A stretch of DNA of 64,000 nucleotides from Microvirga terrae (lineage in GTDB: Bacteria; Pseudomonadota; Alphaproteobacteria; Rhizobiales; Beijerinckiaceae): assembly GCF_013307435.2 (NCBI RefSeq), contig NZ_CP102845.1, forward strand, positions 5,231,222 through 5,295,221, written 5' to 3'. Positions within the stretch are counted from its first letter, which is position 1; each line of letters opens with the position of its first letter. Positions 57,661 to 64,000 of this stretch are shown piece after piece. Both the position numbers and the translations under genes were made by a program. Under the pieces are notes generated by a model. The model saw only the letters and a program-made list of their open reading frames with translations, made no database searches and had not been told where the DNA came from.

Positions 57661-59231
57661 GCGAAGCCCCTGAACAGCATGATCATCAGCGAGGCGGCGA
57701 TGATCCACAAGGCCGCCACGCCCCAGCGGTTGCCCCGCGCCTCGGCACGACCGATGGCCGCGACGCTGTCTTGGTCGAGGGCCACGCCCCGGGCCGTCAC
57801 ATCCTCGAGCTGGTTGAGCACCCGCTCGGCCCGCAGGGCCAGTTCCGGCAGGTCGCCGATGACGCCGGCGAGCGTCCACAGGCCCCGTCCGGCCTGCTCG
57901 GCGCGGCCGAGCGGTCCGAGGTTGCGCTCGATCCAGTCCCGCACCACGGGCTCTGAGGTGGTCCACATGTCGAGCTTCGGGTCGAGGTTTCGGGCCACGC
58001 CCTCGACCACCACCATGGTCTTCTGCAGCATGACCAGCTCGATGCGAGTCGCCATGTCGAACAGGGCCGTGATTTCGAAAAGGAGCGTCAGGAGCTTGGC
58101 CATCGAGATCTCGTCGGCGCGGCGGTCGTGGATGGGCTCGCCGATGGCCCGGATGGCCTGGGCGAAATCCTCCACCGAATGATGCGGCGGCACGTAGCCG
58201 GCCTCGAAATGCACCTGCGCCACCCGAAGGTAATCGCGGCGGATGAACCCCAGGAGGATTTCGGCCAGGAAGCGCCGCTCCTTCATGCCGAGCCGGCCCA
58301 TGATGCCGAAATCGACGGCCACGAGACGCCCTTCCGCATCCACGAACAGGTTGCCCGGATGCATGTCGGCATGAAAATAGCCGTCGCGGATGGCATGGCG
58401 CAGGAAGGACTGGATCACGGTGCGCCCGAGCGCAACCCGGTCAAGGCCCGCCGCCTCGATCCCGGCCAGATCGTTGAGCCGGATGCCTTCGATCCAGGTG
58501 GTGGTGAGCACGTCGCGGGCGGTGAGATCCCATTCCGGCTTCGGCACGCGGAAATCCGGGTCGTCCTTCGTGTTCTCCGCCAGTTCGGAGACGGCCGCCG
58601 CCTCGAGGCGCAGATCCATTTCGACGGCGACGGAGCGGGCGAGCGCCTCCACGATCTCGAGCGGCTTGAGGCGGCGCGCATCGGGAACCACGCGCTCGAA
58701 CAGGCGGGCGGCCGCGCGCATGGCCTGTAGGTCGCGGGCGAAGCCCTCGCGCACGCCGGGACGCACGACCTTGACGGCCACCGTCTCCTCGCCTTCCGCC
58801 GTGCGGATGCGGGCCCGGTGAACCTGCGCGATGGAGGCGGCCGCGATCGGCTCGCTGAATTCCAGGAACAGCGCGTCGATAGGGCGGCCCAGCGCGATCT
58901 CGACCATGCGCACCGCCTCCGCCCGTGGGAAGGGCGGCATGCGATCCTGCAGGCGCTCCAGATCGCGGGCCGCCGCCACGCCGACGATGTCCGGACGGGT
59001 CGCCAGGAACTGGCCGAATTTCACGTAAGACGGCCCGAGCCGCGTCAGGGCCTTGGAGAGGCGCGCCGCGCCGTCGCCCGCCTGCGGCCGCTCGATGAAA
59101 CGCGCTATCCTCAGGCCGAAGCGGGCGGAAGGCGGCAGGGCGCTCGGATCGACGAGCGCCAGGGCGCCTTCGCGGGCCAGGACGAACCCGGCGCGCAGGT
59201 TGCGGGCAAGATGAACGAGGCTGCCGATCAC
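57657..59231 (-). CDS. ubiB: UbiB, ABC1/ADCK-type protein for ubiquinone synthesis
   Basis: This 524-residue atypical kinase/ATPase has the family KxGQ motif YVKFGQFLATRPDI (about residues 70-83), the alanine-rich loop region near PIAAASIAQVHRA, the metal-binding HADMHPGNLFVDAEG (about 290) and VAVDFGIMGRLG (DFG). Two C-terminal hydrophobic helices (ending [17 protein letters not shown]) anchor it in the membrane. It supports coenzyme Q assembly and is not itself the hydroxylase it was once called. It starts 4 bases after ubiE ends and overlaps coaBC by 4 bases. Confidence 0.95.
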   Translation of the reverse strand: MIGSLVHLARNLRAGFVLAREGALALVDPSALPPSARFGLRIARFIERPQAGDGAARLSKALTRLGPSYVKFGQFLATRPDIVGVAAARDLERLQDRMPPFPRAEAVRMVEIALGRPIDALFLEFSEPIAAASIAQVHRARIRTAEGEETVAVKVVRPGVREGFARDLQAMRAAARLFERVVPDARRLKPLEIVEALARSVAVEMDLRLEAAAVSELAENTKDDPDFRVPKPEWDLTARDVLTTTWIEGIRLNDLAGIEAAGLDRVALGRTVIQSFLRHAIRDGYFHADMHPGNLFVDAEGRLVAVDFGIMGRLGMKERRFLAEILLGFIRRDYLRVAQVHFEAGYVPPHHSVEDFAQAIRAIGEPIHDRRADEISMAKLLTLLFEITALFDMATRIELVMLQKTMVVVEGVARNLDPKLDMWTTSEPVVRDWIERNLGPLGRAEQAGRGLWTLAGVIGDLPELALRAERVLNQLEDVTARGVALDQDSVAAIGRAEARGNRWGVAALWIIAASLMIMLFRGFA

Positions 59232-59234
59232 GTG

Positions 59235-59984
59235 TCAGATCTTCCAGCCGGAATGCATGGCGACGACTCCCGCCGTCAGCGACCGGTGCGTCACGCGCCG
59301 GAACCCCGCCTCCTCGATCATGCGGGCGAAGGCAGCCGGCGGCGGGAAGCGGCGGATCGACTCCACCAGATACTGATAGGATTCGGCATCCCCCGTCACC
59401 ATGCCCCCGAGCCGCGGGATGACGTTGAAGGAATAGGCGTCGTAGATCCGGTCGAGGAGGGGCACGTCGACCTTCGAGAATTCGAGGCAGAGGAAGCGGC
59501 CGCCGGGCTTCAGGACCCGGTGCGCCTCACGCAGGGCTGCATCGATGCGGGGCACGTTCCGGATGCCGAACGCGATCGTGTAGGCATCGTAGGTTCCGGA
59601 TTCGAGCGGCAGTTCCTCCGCATTGGCCTCGACGAAATCGATGCGCCCCTCGTAGCGATGACCGGCCCGTTCGGCGCCGACCTTGAGCATCTCGCCGTTG
59701 ATGTCGAGCACGGTCACGCGGGTTTGTGGGCCACTCTCATCCAGGATCCGGAACGCCACGTCGCCGGTGCCGCCGGCCACGTCGAGATGGCGGAACGGCC
59801 GGTCGCGGGGCGGGCGCAGGGTGGACACGAGGGCATCCTTCCAGACCCGGTGGAGCCCGGCCGACATGAGATCGTTCATCAGGTCGTAGCGGCTCGCCAC
59901 GGAGCGGAAGACCTCGTTGACCCTGCCCTGCTTCTCGCCGAGCGGCACGGACTGGAACCCGAAATGGGTGTTCTCGTCGGTCAT
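59235..59984 (-). CDS. ubiE: Demethylmenaquinone/ubiquinone C-methyltransferase UbiE
   Basis: This 249-residue SAM-dependent methyltransferase has the glycine motif [15 protein letters not shown] (about residues 60-74), ITVLDIN-equivalent [40 protein letters not shown] and the C-terminal VAMHSGWKI, both UbiE signatures. It methylates the quinone ring at C-2. ATG 59984 ([13 protein letters not shown]) is chosen over an in-frame start at 60074. First gene of the ubiE-ubiB-coaBC-dut run, and divergent from mutM with a 160-base gap. Confidence 0.96.
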   Translation of the reverse strand: MTDENTHFGFQSVPLGEKQGRVNEVFRSVASRYDLMNDLMSAGLHRVWKDALVSTLRPPRDRPFRHLDVAGGTGDVAFRILDESGPQTRVTVLDINGEMLKVGAERAGHRYEGRIDFVEANAEELPLESGTYDAYTIAFGIRNVPRIDAALREAHRVLKPGGRFLCLEFSKVDVPLLDRIYDAYSFNVIPRLGGMVTGDAESYQYLVESIRRFPPPAAFARMIEEAGFRRVTHRSLTAGVVAMHSGWKI

Positions 59985-60144
59985 GATCTTCACCAAATCT
60001 CTCGTCACCCACGGCATCGGACCCGACGGGCCACGCCAGGAAACCCGGATCCGGGTTTCCGCACGATGCACCAATGTCGCGATCCATAGCGGAAGCGGGG
60101 CGGGATGGCTATGTAAGAGGTCTCAAGAAGCCGAGAGATGGTTG

Positions 60145-61038
60145 ATGCCCGAACTGCCCGAAGTCGAGACCGTGCGCCGCGGCCTGGAGCCCGCCATGGT
60201 CGGCGCCCGCTTCACCAAGGTGACCCAGCGCCGGCCCGACCTGCGTTTTCCCTTCCCGGACCGGTTTGCCGAGCGCCTGGAGGGGCAGGAGGTCACGGCC
60301 CTGGGGCGGCGGGCCAAATATCTCCTCGCCGATCTCGCCTCCGGCGAGGTGCTGGTGATGCATCTGGGCATGTCCGGCCGGTTCCTGGTCAGCCAGGACG
60401 GGGCCACCCGCATGCCGGGAGACTTCCATCACGAGCACGGCGGCCTGGGGGCTCACGACCACGTGGTGTTCCAGCTCTCCAACGGGGCGACCGTCACCTA
60501 TAACGATGCCCGCCGTTTCGGCTTCATGGACCTGGTGCCCCGCTCCGCCATCGAGACGTCGAAGCACTTCGCCGGCATGGGGATCGAGCCCCTCGGCAAC
60601 GAGCTCTCGGGCGATACCATCGCGCGGCTCTTCGCCGGCAGGCGCACGCCCCTGAAGGCCGCCCTCCTCGACCAGCGCCTCATTGCGGGCCTCGGCAACA
60701 TCTATGTCTGCGAGGCCCTGTTCCGCACTGGGCTCCACCCGGAGGCCGCCGCTGGATCGCTTGCGACCAAGACCGGACAGCCGACTGACAAGGCGCATCA
60801 GCTCGCCGGCGTCATCCGCGACGTGCTGGCCGAGGCTGTGGAGGCCGGCGGCTCGACCCTGCGCGATCATGCGCAGGTGGACGGCTCGCTCGGCTATTTC
60901 CAGCATTCCTTCCGGGTCTACGACCGCGAGGGACAGCCCTGCGTCACCCCGGCCTGCACCGGAACCGTGGCCAGGCTCGTGCAATCCGGCCGCTCGACCT
61001 TCTATTGCCCCGAATGCCAGAGGCGCTCCCGCACGTGA
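60145..61038 (+). CDS. mutM: Formamidopyrimidine-DNA glycosylase (Fpg/MutM)
   Basis: This 297-residue repair enzyme removes 8-oxoguanine and cuts the backbone. [13 protein letters not shown] with catalytic Pro2 and Glu3 is at the start, Lys58-type KYLLADL follows, then [25 protein letters not shown] and the C-terminal zinc finger with [11 protein letters not shown]. The first half of the finger is C-x4-C (PCVTPACTG) and not the C-x2-C of E. coli, which I recall as common in rhizobia. ATG 60145 is required because Pro2 must be exposed. Slightly longer than the usual 270-275 residues. Confidence 0.96.
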   Translation: MPELPEVETVRRGLEPAMVGARFTKVTQRRPDLRFPFPDRFAERLEGQEVTALGRRAKYLLADLASGEVLVMHLGMSGRFLVSQDGATRMPGDFHHEHGGLGAHDHVVFQLSNGATVTYNDARRFGFMDLVPRSAIETSKHFAGMGIEPLGNELSGDTIARLFAGRRTPLKAALLDQRLIAGLGNIYVCEALFRTGLHPEAAAGSLATKTGQPTDKAHQLAGVIRDVLAEAVEAGGSTLRDHAQVDGSLGYFQHSFRVYDREGQPCVTPACTGTVARLVQSGRSTFYCPECQRRSRT

Positions 61039-61149
61039 ACGCGCCCACGGCTTTGCCGAAAGGAGAAGGCAGGGCTGTTCGGATTTGCTCTTGCCGCATC
61101 GACCGCCCTCGCCTACCGGTGTCTCATCCAGCGATGAGGAGACGCCGGC

Positions 61150-61923
61150 ATGGCTTTTGAGACCATTCTCGTTGAGACGCGTGGCAAGGTGGGGCTGATC
61201 ACCCTCAACCGGCCCCAGGCCCTGAACGCCCTCAATACGGCCCTGCTGAACGAGGTGAATCAGGCTCTCGACGGCTTCGAGGCGGACCCGAATGTCGGCT
61301 GCATCGTCATCACCGGTTCGGAGAAAGCCTTCGCGGCGGGCGCCGATATCAAGGAGATGGCGGAACTCACCTATCCCCACACCTACATGGCCGACTTCTT
61401 CTCCGGCTGGGAGAACGTATCGGGCCGCCGCAAGCCCATGATCGCGGCGGTCGCGGGCTTCGCGCTGGGCGGCGGCTGCGAGTTCGCCATGATGTGCGAT
61501 TTCATCATCGCGGCGGACAATGCCAAGTTCGGTCAGCCCGAGATCAAGCTCGGCGTGATGCCGGGCATGGGCGGAACGCAGCGGCTGACCCGGCTCATCG
61601 GCAAGGCAAAGGCCATGGAGATGTGCCTGACGGGTCGGACGATGGGTGCCGAGGAAGCCGAGCGCTCCGGGCTCGTGGCCCGGGTGGTGCCGCTCGCCGA
61701 CCTCCTGAACGAGGCTCTGAAGACGGCCGACACCATCGCGTCCATGTCGCTGCCCATCGCCATGATGACGAAGGAAACCATCAACCGCGCCGACGAGGTG
61801 TCGCTGTCCGAGGGCATCCGCTTCGAGCGGCGCCTGTTCCACGCCATGTTCGCGACCGCTGACCAGAAGGAGGGCATGACGGCCTTCGTCGGCAAGCGCG
61901 CTGCCGAGTTCAAGAACCAGTAG
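61150..61923 (+). CDS. Enoyl-CoA hydratase
   Basis: This 257-residue crotonase-fold enzyme hydrates 2-enoyl-CoA in beta-oxidation. [18 protein letters not shown] starts the fold, the oxyanion and CoA residues are in [11 protein letters not shown], and the two catalytic glutamates are in [14 protein letters not shown] and [19 protein letters not shown]. Sequence is close to short-chain enoyl-CoA hydratases of the EchA1/PaaF type. ATG 61150 is preceded by GAGGAGACG. It lies 111 bases after mutM and 3 bases before the TSUP transporter. This position ahead of rpsT and dnaA is conserved in the order. Confidence 0.93.
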   Translation: MAFETILVETRGKVGLITLNRPQALNALNTALLNEVNQALDGFEADPNVGCIVITGSEKAFAAGADIKEMAELTYPHTYMADFFSGWENVSGRRKPMIAAVAGFALGGGCEFAMMCDFIIAADNAKFGQPEIKLGVMPGMGGTQRLTRLIGKAKAMEMCLTGRTMGAEEAERSGLVARVVPLADLLNEALKTADTIASMSLPIAMMTKETINRADEVSLSEGIRFERRLFHAMFATADQKEGMTAFVGKRAAEFKNQ

Positions 61924-61926
61924 ACC

Positions 61927-62730
61927 GTGATCACCATCGGATTTGACGCGATCGCGGCGCTCGCCGCGGTCTCCTTTCTTGCGGGCTTCGTGGATTCCAT
62001 TGCCGGCGGCGGGGGGCTCATCACCGTGCCGGCCCTCCTGCTCGCGGGCCTCGATCCCGCTCAGGCGATCGCCACCAACAAGGTCCAAGGTTCTGTTGCC
62101 GCAGCCTCCGCCACCTACACCTTCGGGCGCAAGGGGCTGATCGAATGGCGCAAGGCCTGGGGGTTCACCCTGGTGGCGTTTTCGAGCAGCATCGCAGGAG
62201 CTCTGTGCGTGCAGTTCCTGCCGCGCTCCGTGCTCGAGGTGATGATCCCGCTGCTGCTCATCGCGATGGCCGTCTATTTCGCGGTCTCGCGCAAGATGAA
62301 GGACGAGGACGCTCAGGCCCGTATGACGGCTCTCGCCTTCGGCCTGACCGCACCGGTCGCCATCGGCTTCTACGACGGGATCTTCGGCCCGGGAGCAGGC
62401 TCCTTCTACATGCTCGCCTTCGTGACGCTCCTCGGCTACGGGGTGGTGAAGGCGACCGCCCATACCAAGCTCGTCAATTTCGCGAGCAACTTCGGCAGCC
62501 TTCTCCTCTACGCATCGACGGGCGCGGTGGTCTGGCCGGTCGGCCTCGTCATGGCCGGTGCCTCCTTTCTCGGGGCGCAGGCGGGATCGCGGCTCGCCAT
62601 GCGGCTGGGCTCGCGGATCATCCGCCCGCTCCTGGTCGTGGTATCGGGCCTCATGGCGCTCAGGCTCCTGCTCGACCCGGCCAATCCCTGGCGCCAGGCC
62701 CTGCAGAAGGCCTCCCTGGCGCTTTTTTGA
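61927..62730 (+). CDS. TSUP (TauE/SafE) family anion exporter
   Basis: This 267-residue protein has about eight hydrophobic helices. The family signature FVDSIAGGGGLITVPALLLAG is at about residues 20-40 (split at 20 residues), and the second repeat is FYDGIFGPGAGSFYMLAFVTL at about 138-158. TSUP members move sulfite, sulfoacetate or other organosulfur anions. The substrate cannot be read from the sequence. GTG 61927 is the start, 3 bases after the hydratase stop, so the genes are probably co-transcribed. Confidence 0.9.
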   Translation: MITIGFDAIAALAAVSFLAGFVDSIAGGGGLITVPALLLAGLDPAQAIATNKVQGSVAAASATYTFGRKGLIEWRKAWGFTLVAFSSSIAGALCVQFLPRSVLEVMIPLLLIAMAVYFAVSRKMKDEDAQARMTALAFGLTAPVAIGFYDGIFGPGAGSFYMLAFVTLLGYGVVKATAHTKLVNFASNFGSLLLYASTGAVVWPVGLVMAGASFLGAQAGSRLAMRLGSRIIRPLLVVVSGLMALRLLLDPANPWRQALQKASLALF

Positions 62731-62903
62731 CGCGCAAAGGCCCACGGACGTTGACGTTCGCGGGCATCGCGTCTATAAGCCGCCTCACATGAGCCCGCGC
62801 GTCCCGCGGGCTCTTCGGTTTCCATGCAATCAACCGGTCGCTGCCGGAGCTCTCGACGGGCTCGAGCTTGGCGCATCGGAATTTTAAAGAACGAGGATGG
62901 GCC

Positions 62904-63170
62904 ATGGCCAACACCGTGTCCGCCAAGAAGATGACCCGCAAGATCGCGAAGCGCACCGCGATCAACAAGTCGCGTCGCAGCCGGATGCGGACCTTCGTCC
63001 GCAAGGTCGAAGAGGCGATCGCCGCCGGCAACCAGACCGAGGCCGTGGCCGCTCTGCAGGCCGCCGAACCGGAGATGATGCGCGCCGCCCAGAAGGGCAT
63101 CGTGCACAAGAACACCGCGTCGCGGAAGGTCTCGCGCCTGGCGAGCCGCATCAAGACGCTGAGCGCCTAA
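62904..63170 (+). CDS. rpsT: 30S ribosomal protein S20
   Basis: This 88-residue, three-helix 16S rRNA-binding protein starts [20 protein letters not shown] and contains [16 protein letters not shown] and [20 protein letters not shown], both standard. ATG 62904 has GAGGATGG upstream. The 173-base gap before it should hold its promoter and leader. A strong terminator follows. rpsT directly ahead of dnaA is the usual Rhizobiales order. Confidence 0.97.
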   Translation: MANTVSAKKMTRKIAKRTAINKSRRSRMRTFVRKVEEAIAAGNQTEAVAALQAAEPEMMRAAQKGIVHKNTASRKVSRLASRIKTLSA

Positions 63171-63207
63171 GAAGCAGCCTCCATCGCTGACTTCCATCAT
63201 CGATCAG

Positions 63208-63233
63208 ACCCGGCCTCGCGGCCGGGTTTTTTC
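63208..63233 (+). terminator. Rho-independent terminator of rpsT
   Basis: ACCCGGCC (63208-63215) and GGCCGGGT (63220-63227) form a perfect stem with a TCGC loop and run into a T tract. It lies 38 bases after the rpsT stop. Confidence 0.93.
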
Positions 63234-63263
63234 GTGTCTTAAGCCCGATTCCGCCGTCAAATT

Positions 63264-63272
63264 TTATCCACA
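63264..63272 (+). promoter_or_regulatory. DnaA box, perfect consensus
   Basis: TTATCCACA equals the canonical high-affinity DnaA box. It lies 37 bases after the rpsT terminator, in an AT-rich run. A related TTATCCCCG lies at 63286-63294. Confidence 0.7.
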
Positions 63273-63322
63273 CCACAGCTTGACTTTATCCCCGCCTGAC
63301 AGGGTGAAAGCCCCACAAAGCA

Positions 63323-63582
63323 GATTCAAACTGCACATAAAACACTCAGCGACATCAACAGCTTAGCAGGCAAAGCATCGCAAAGCATCAGAATCACCTC
63401 CCGAGTCGAGGCGAATCGGTTCTGAATCAAGGTTGCGCAAAGACTCTTTTTTCGGGCTTGAGGACGGACTGTGGTGGAACAGTGAATCAGTTGAAGAGTC
63501 AGGACTTTAAAGCCCAGATTCAAAAGCTGTGGACGAGGCTGTGAACGCGACAAAGGGCTTGCAGGCCCCCGCGACTCGACTC
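63323..63582. promoter_or_regulatory. Dense cluster of eleven GANTC (CcrM methylation) sites
   Basis: GANTC occurs at 63323, 63391, 63403, 63413, 63424, 63442, 63484, 63496, 63517, 63573 and 63578. About one site per 256 bases is expected by chance at balanced composition, so eleven in 260 bases is a strong excess. CcrM methylates these sites in Alphaproteobacteria and affects dnaA transcription in Caulobacter. Confidence 0.7.
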
Positions 63583-63849
63583 GGCCGTATTGCACGCCAT
63601 CCCGCACCCTGTGTAAGGTCAATTTGCTTCAACGGCTCGCCGTGAAGTCATTCACTCAAAGCTCGAACTAAAGACACCATGTGCGGGGATCAGTCGTTGT
63701 TTCATTCTCTCCAGAAGCAAGCGAAGGCTCATCCTTTACCGAGAGGTAAACTTGATAGACCTTGAGTGAAGACGAAGGAGACGGCAGTCAGCGACTGTCT
63801 CCACTTAAAAGCGTTCAATAAATCTTTAGTACAATTGGGGGCGCCACGT

Positions 63850-63858
63850 TTTGGATAA
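63850..63858 (-). promoter_or_regulatory. DnaA-box-like sequence near the dnaA start
   Basis: TTTGGATAA differs from the reverse-complement box TGTGGATAA at one position. It lies 91 bases before the presumed dnaA start, where it could serve autoregulation. Confidence 0.35.
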
Positions 63859-63949
63859 CCTGTGAGGCCTTTGTGCCTTGGTGTTCGAAACGGGTCATGC
63901 GTGGGGGTTTCCGACCTTAAAGAAGGCGGAACCTCGTGGAGGAACATTG

Positions 63950-64000
63950 ATGTATCGCAGCGAAGATCACCGCACCTTTGCCGCTCCCAGCGAGAACGGC
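63950..64000 (+). CDS. dnaA: Probable chromosomal replication initiator DnaA, first 17 codons
   Basis: An ATG at 63950 preceded by GGAGGA (63938-63943) opens a frame that runs off the right edge (MYRSEDHRTFAAPSENG). Seventeen residues are too few to recognise the protein, and the DnaA N-terminus varies. The call rests on the conserved rpsT-dnaA order of Rhizobiales and on the DnaA boxes and GANTC cluster upstream. The ribosome site is one of the best in the window, so a gene start here is itself likely. Confidence 0.6.
   Translation, partial: MYRSEDHRTFAAPSENG

Larger units (their letters stand above)
63234..63949. other. rpsT-dnaA intergenic region, possible replication control region
   Basis: This 716-base stretch is clearly more AT-rich than the rest of the window and has no credible gene. 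It contains a perfect DnaA box (63264-63272), weaker DnaA-box-like words at 63528-63536 and 63850-63858, and eleven GANTC sites at 63323-63582. It must hold the dnaA promoter. It could also be the chromosomal origin, though some rhizobia keep oriC elsewhere, near hemE. Confidence 0.55.

Noticed and set aside
63326..63622. 98-codon minus-strand open frame in the rpsT-dnaA gap
   Set aside because: No ribosome site or recognisable protein. It coincides with the GANTC cluster, and composition fits non-coding DNA.
63729..63947. 72-codon minus-strand open frame before probable dnaA
   Set aside because: It covers the expected dnaA promoter and ribosome site, and the translation resembles no protein.

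Overview
The window is GC-rich chromosomal DNA from an alphaproteobacterium of the order Hyphomicrobiales (Rhizobiales). A Methylobacteriaceae member such as Microvirga fits best, but genus is an inference. The evidence is gene order: pckA / chvI-chvG-hprK-EIIA(Man)-HPr-ahcY, the divL pseudokinase followed by a tsaE-amgK fusion, murU, addB-addA and trxA, then trpF-trpB-trpA-accD-folC, the ubiE-ubiB-coaBC-dut run, and rpsT ahead of what is probably dnaA. I found no rRNA, tRNA, CRISPR, transposase or prophage genes. Most of the window is core genome.

Layout. 1-7208: a sugar-acid catabolic cluster (DHDPS-family aldolase cut by the window edge, Bug-type receptor, FadR-type GntR regulator, IlvD/Edd sugar-acid dehydratase, aldose 1-epimerase, SDR dehydrogenase, EamA transporter). 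A TTGTATG-N4-CATACAA operator appears to link its promoters. 7372-15000: pckA, the ChvGI envelope/acid two-component system with truncated HprK and PTS-Ntr proteins, and ahcY behind an ArsR-type palindrome. 15100-27350: divL behind a perfect CtrA box, tsaE-amgK, murU, addBA, trxA. 27400-37400 (minus strand): rpsA, sppA, ihfB, lapA, an ornithine-cyclodeaminase-family gene, trpF, trpB, trpA, accD, folC. 37700-50430: accessory metabolism and sensing (SMP-30 protein, MHS transporter, isomerase, argG, DUF2231 protein with a sorbosone-dehydrogenase-like lipoprotein, penicillin acylase, secreted hypothetical, four-PAS HWE kinase).

50431-54450: an 882-base non-coding stretch with a large palindromic repeat and a perfect alphaproteobacterial consensus promoter that starts a structured, roughly 400-nt leader of typA. 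After typA comes a four-gene operon of very small, hydrophilic, probably disordered proteins that I do not recognise. 54477-64000: cysK with an Rrf2 regulator, dut, coaBC, ubiB and ubiE on the minus strand. mutM, an enoyl-CoA hydratase, a TSUP transporter, rpsT and the first codons of probable dnaA lie on the plus strand.

The most interesting non-coding signals concern cell-cycle control. Eleven GANTC (CcrM) sites lie within 260 bases of the rpsT-dnaA gap, together with DnaA-box-like sequences. A perfect CtrA box and three more GANTC sites lie upstream of divL. The best candidates for undescribed biology are the small hydrophilic operon and the structured typA leader RNA.
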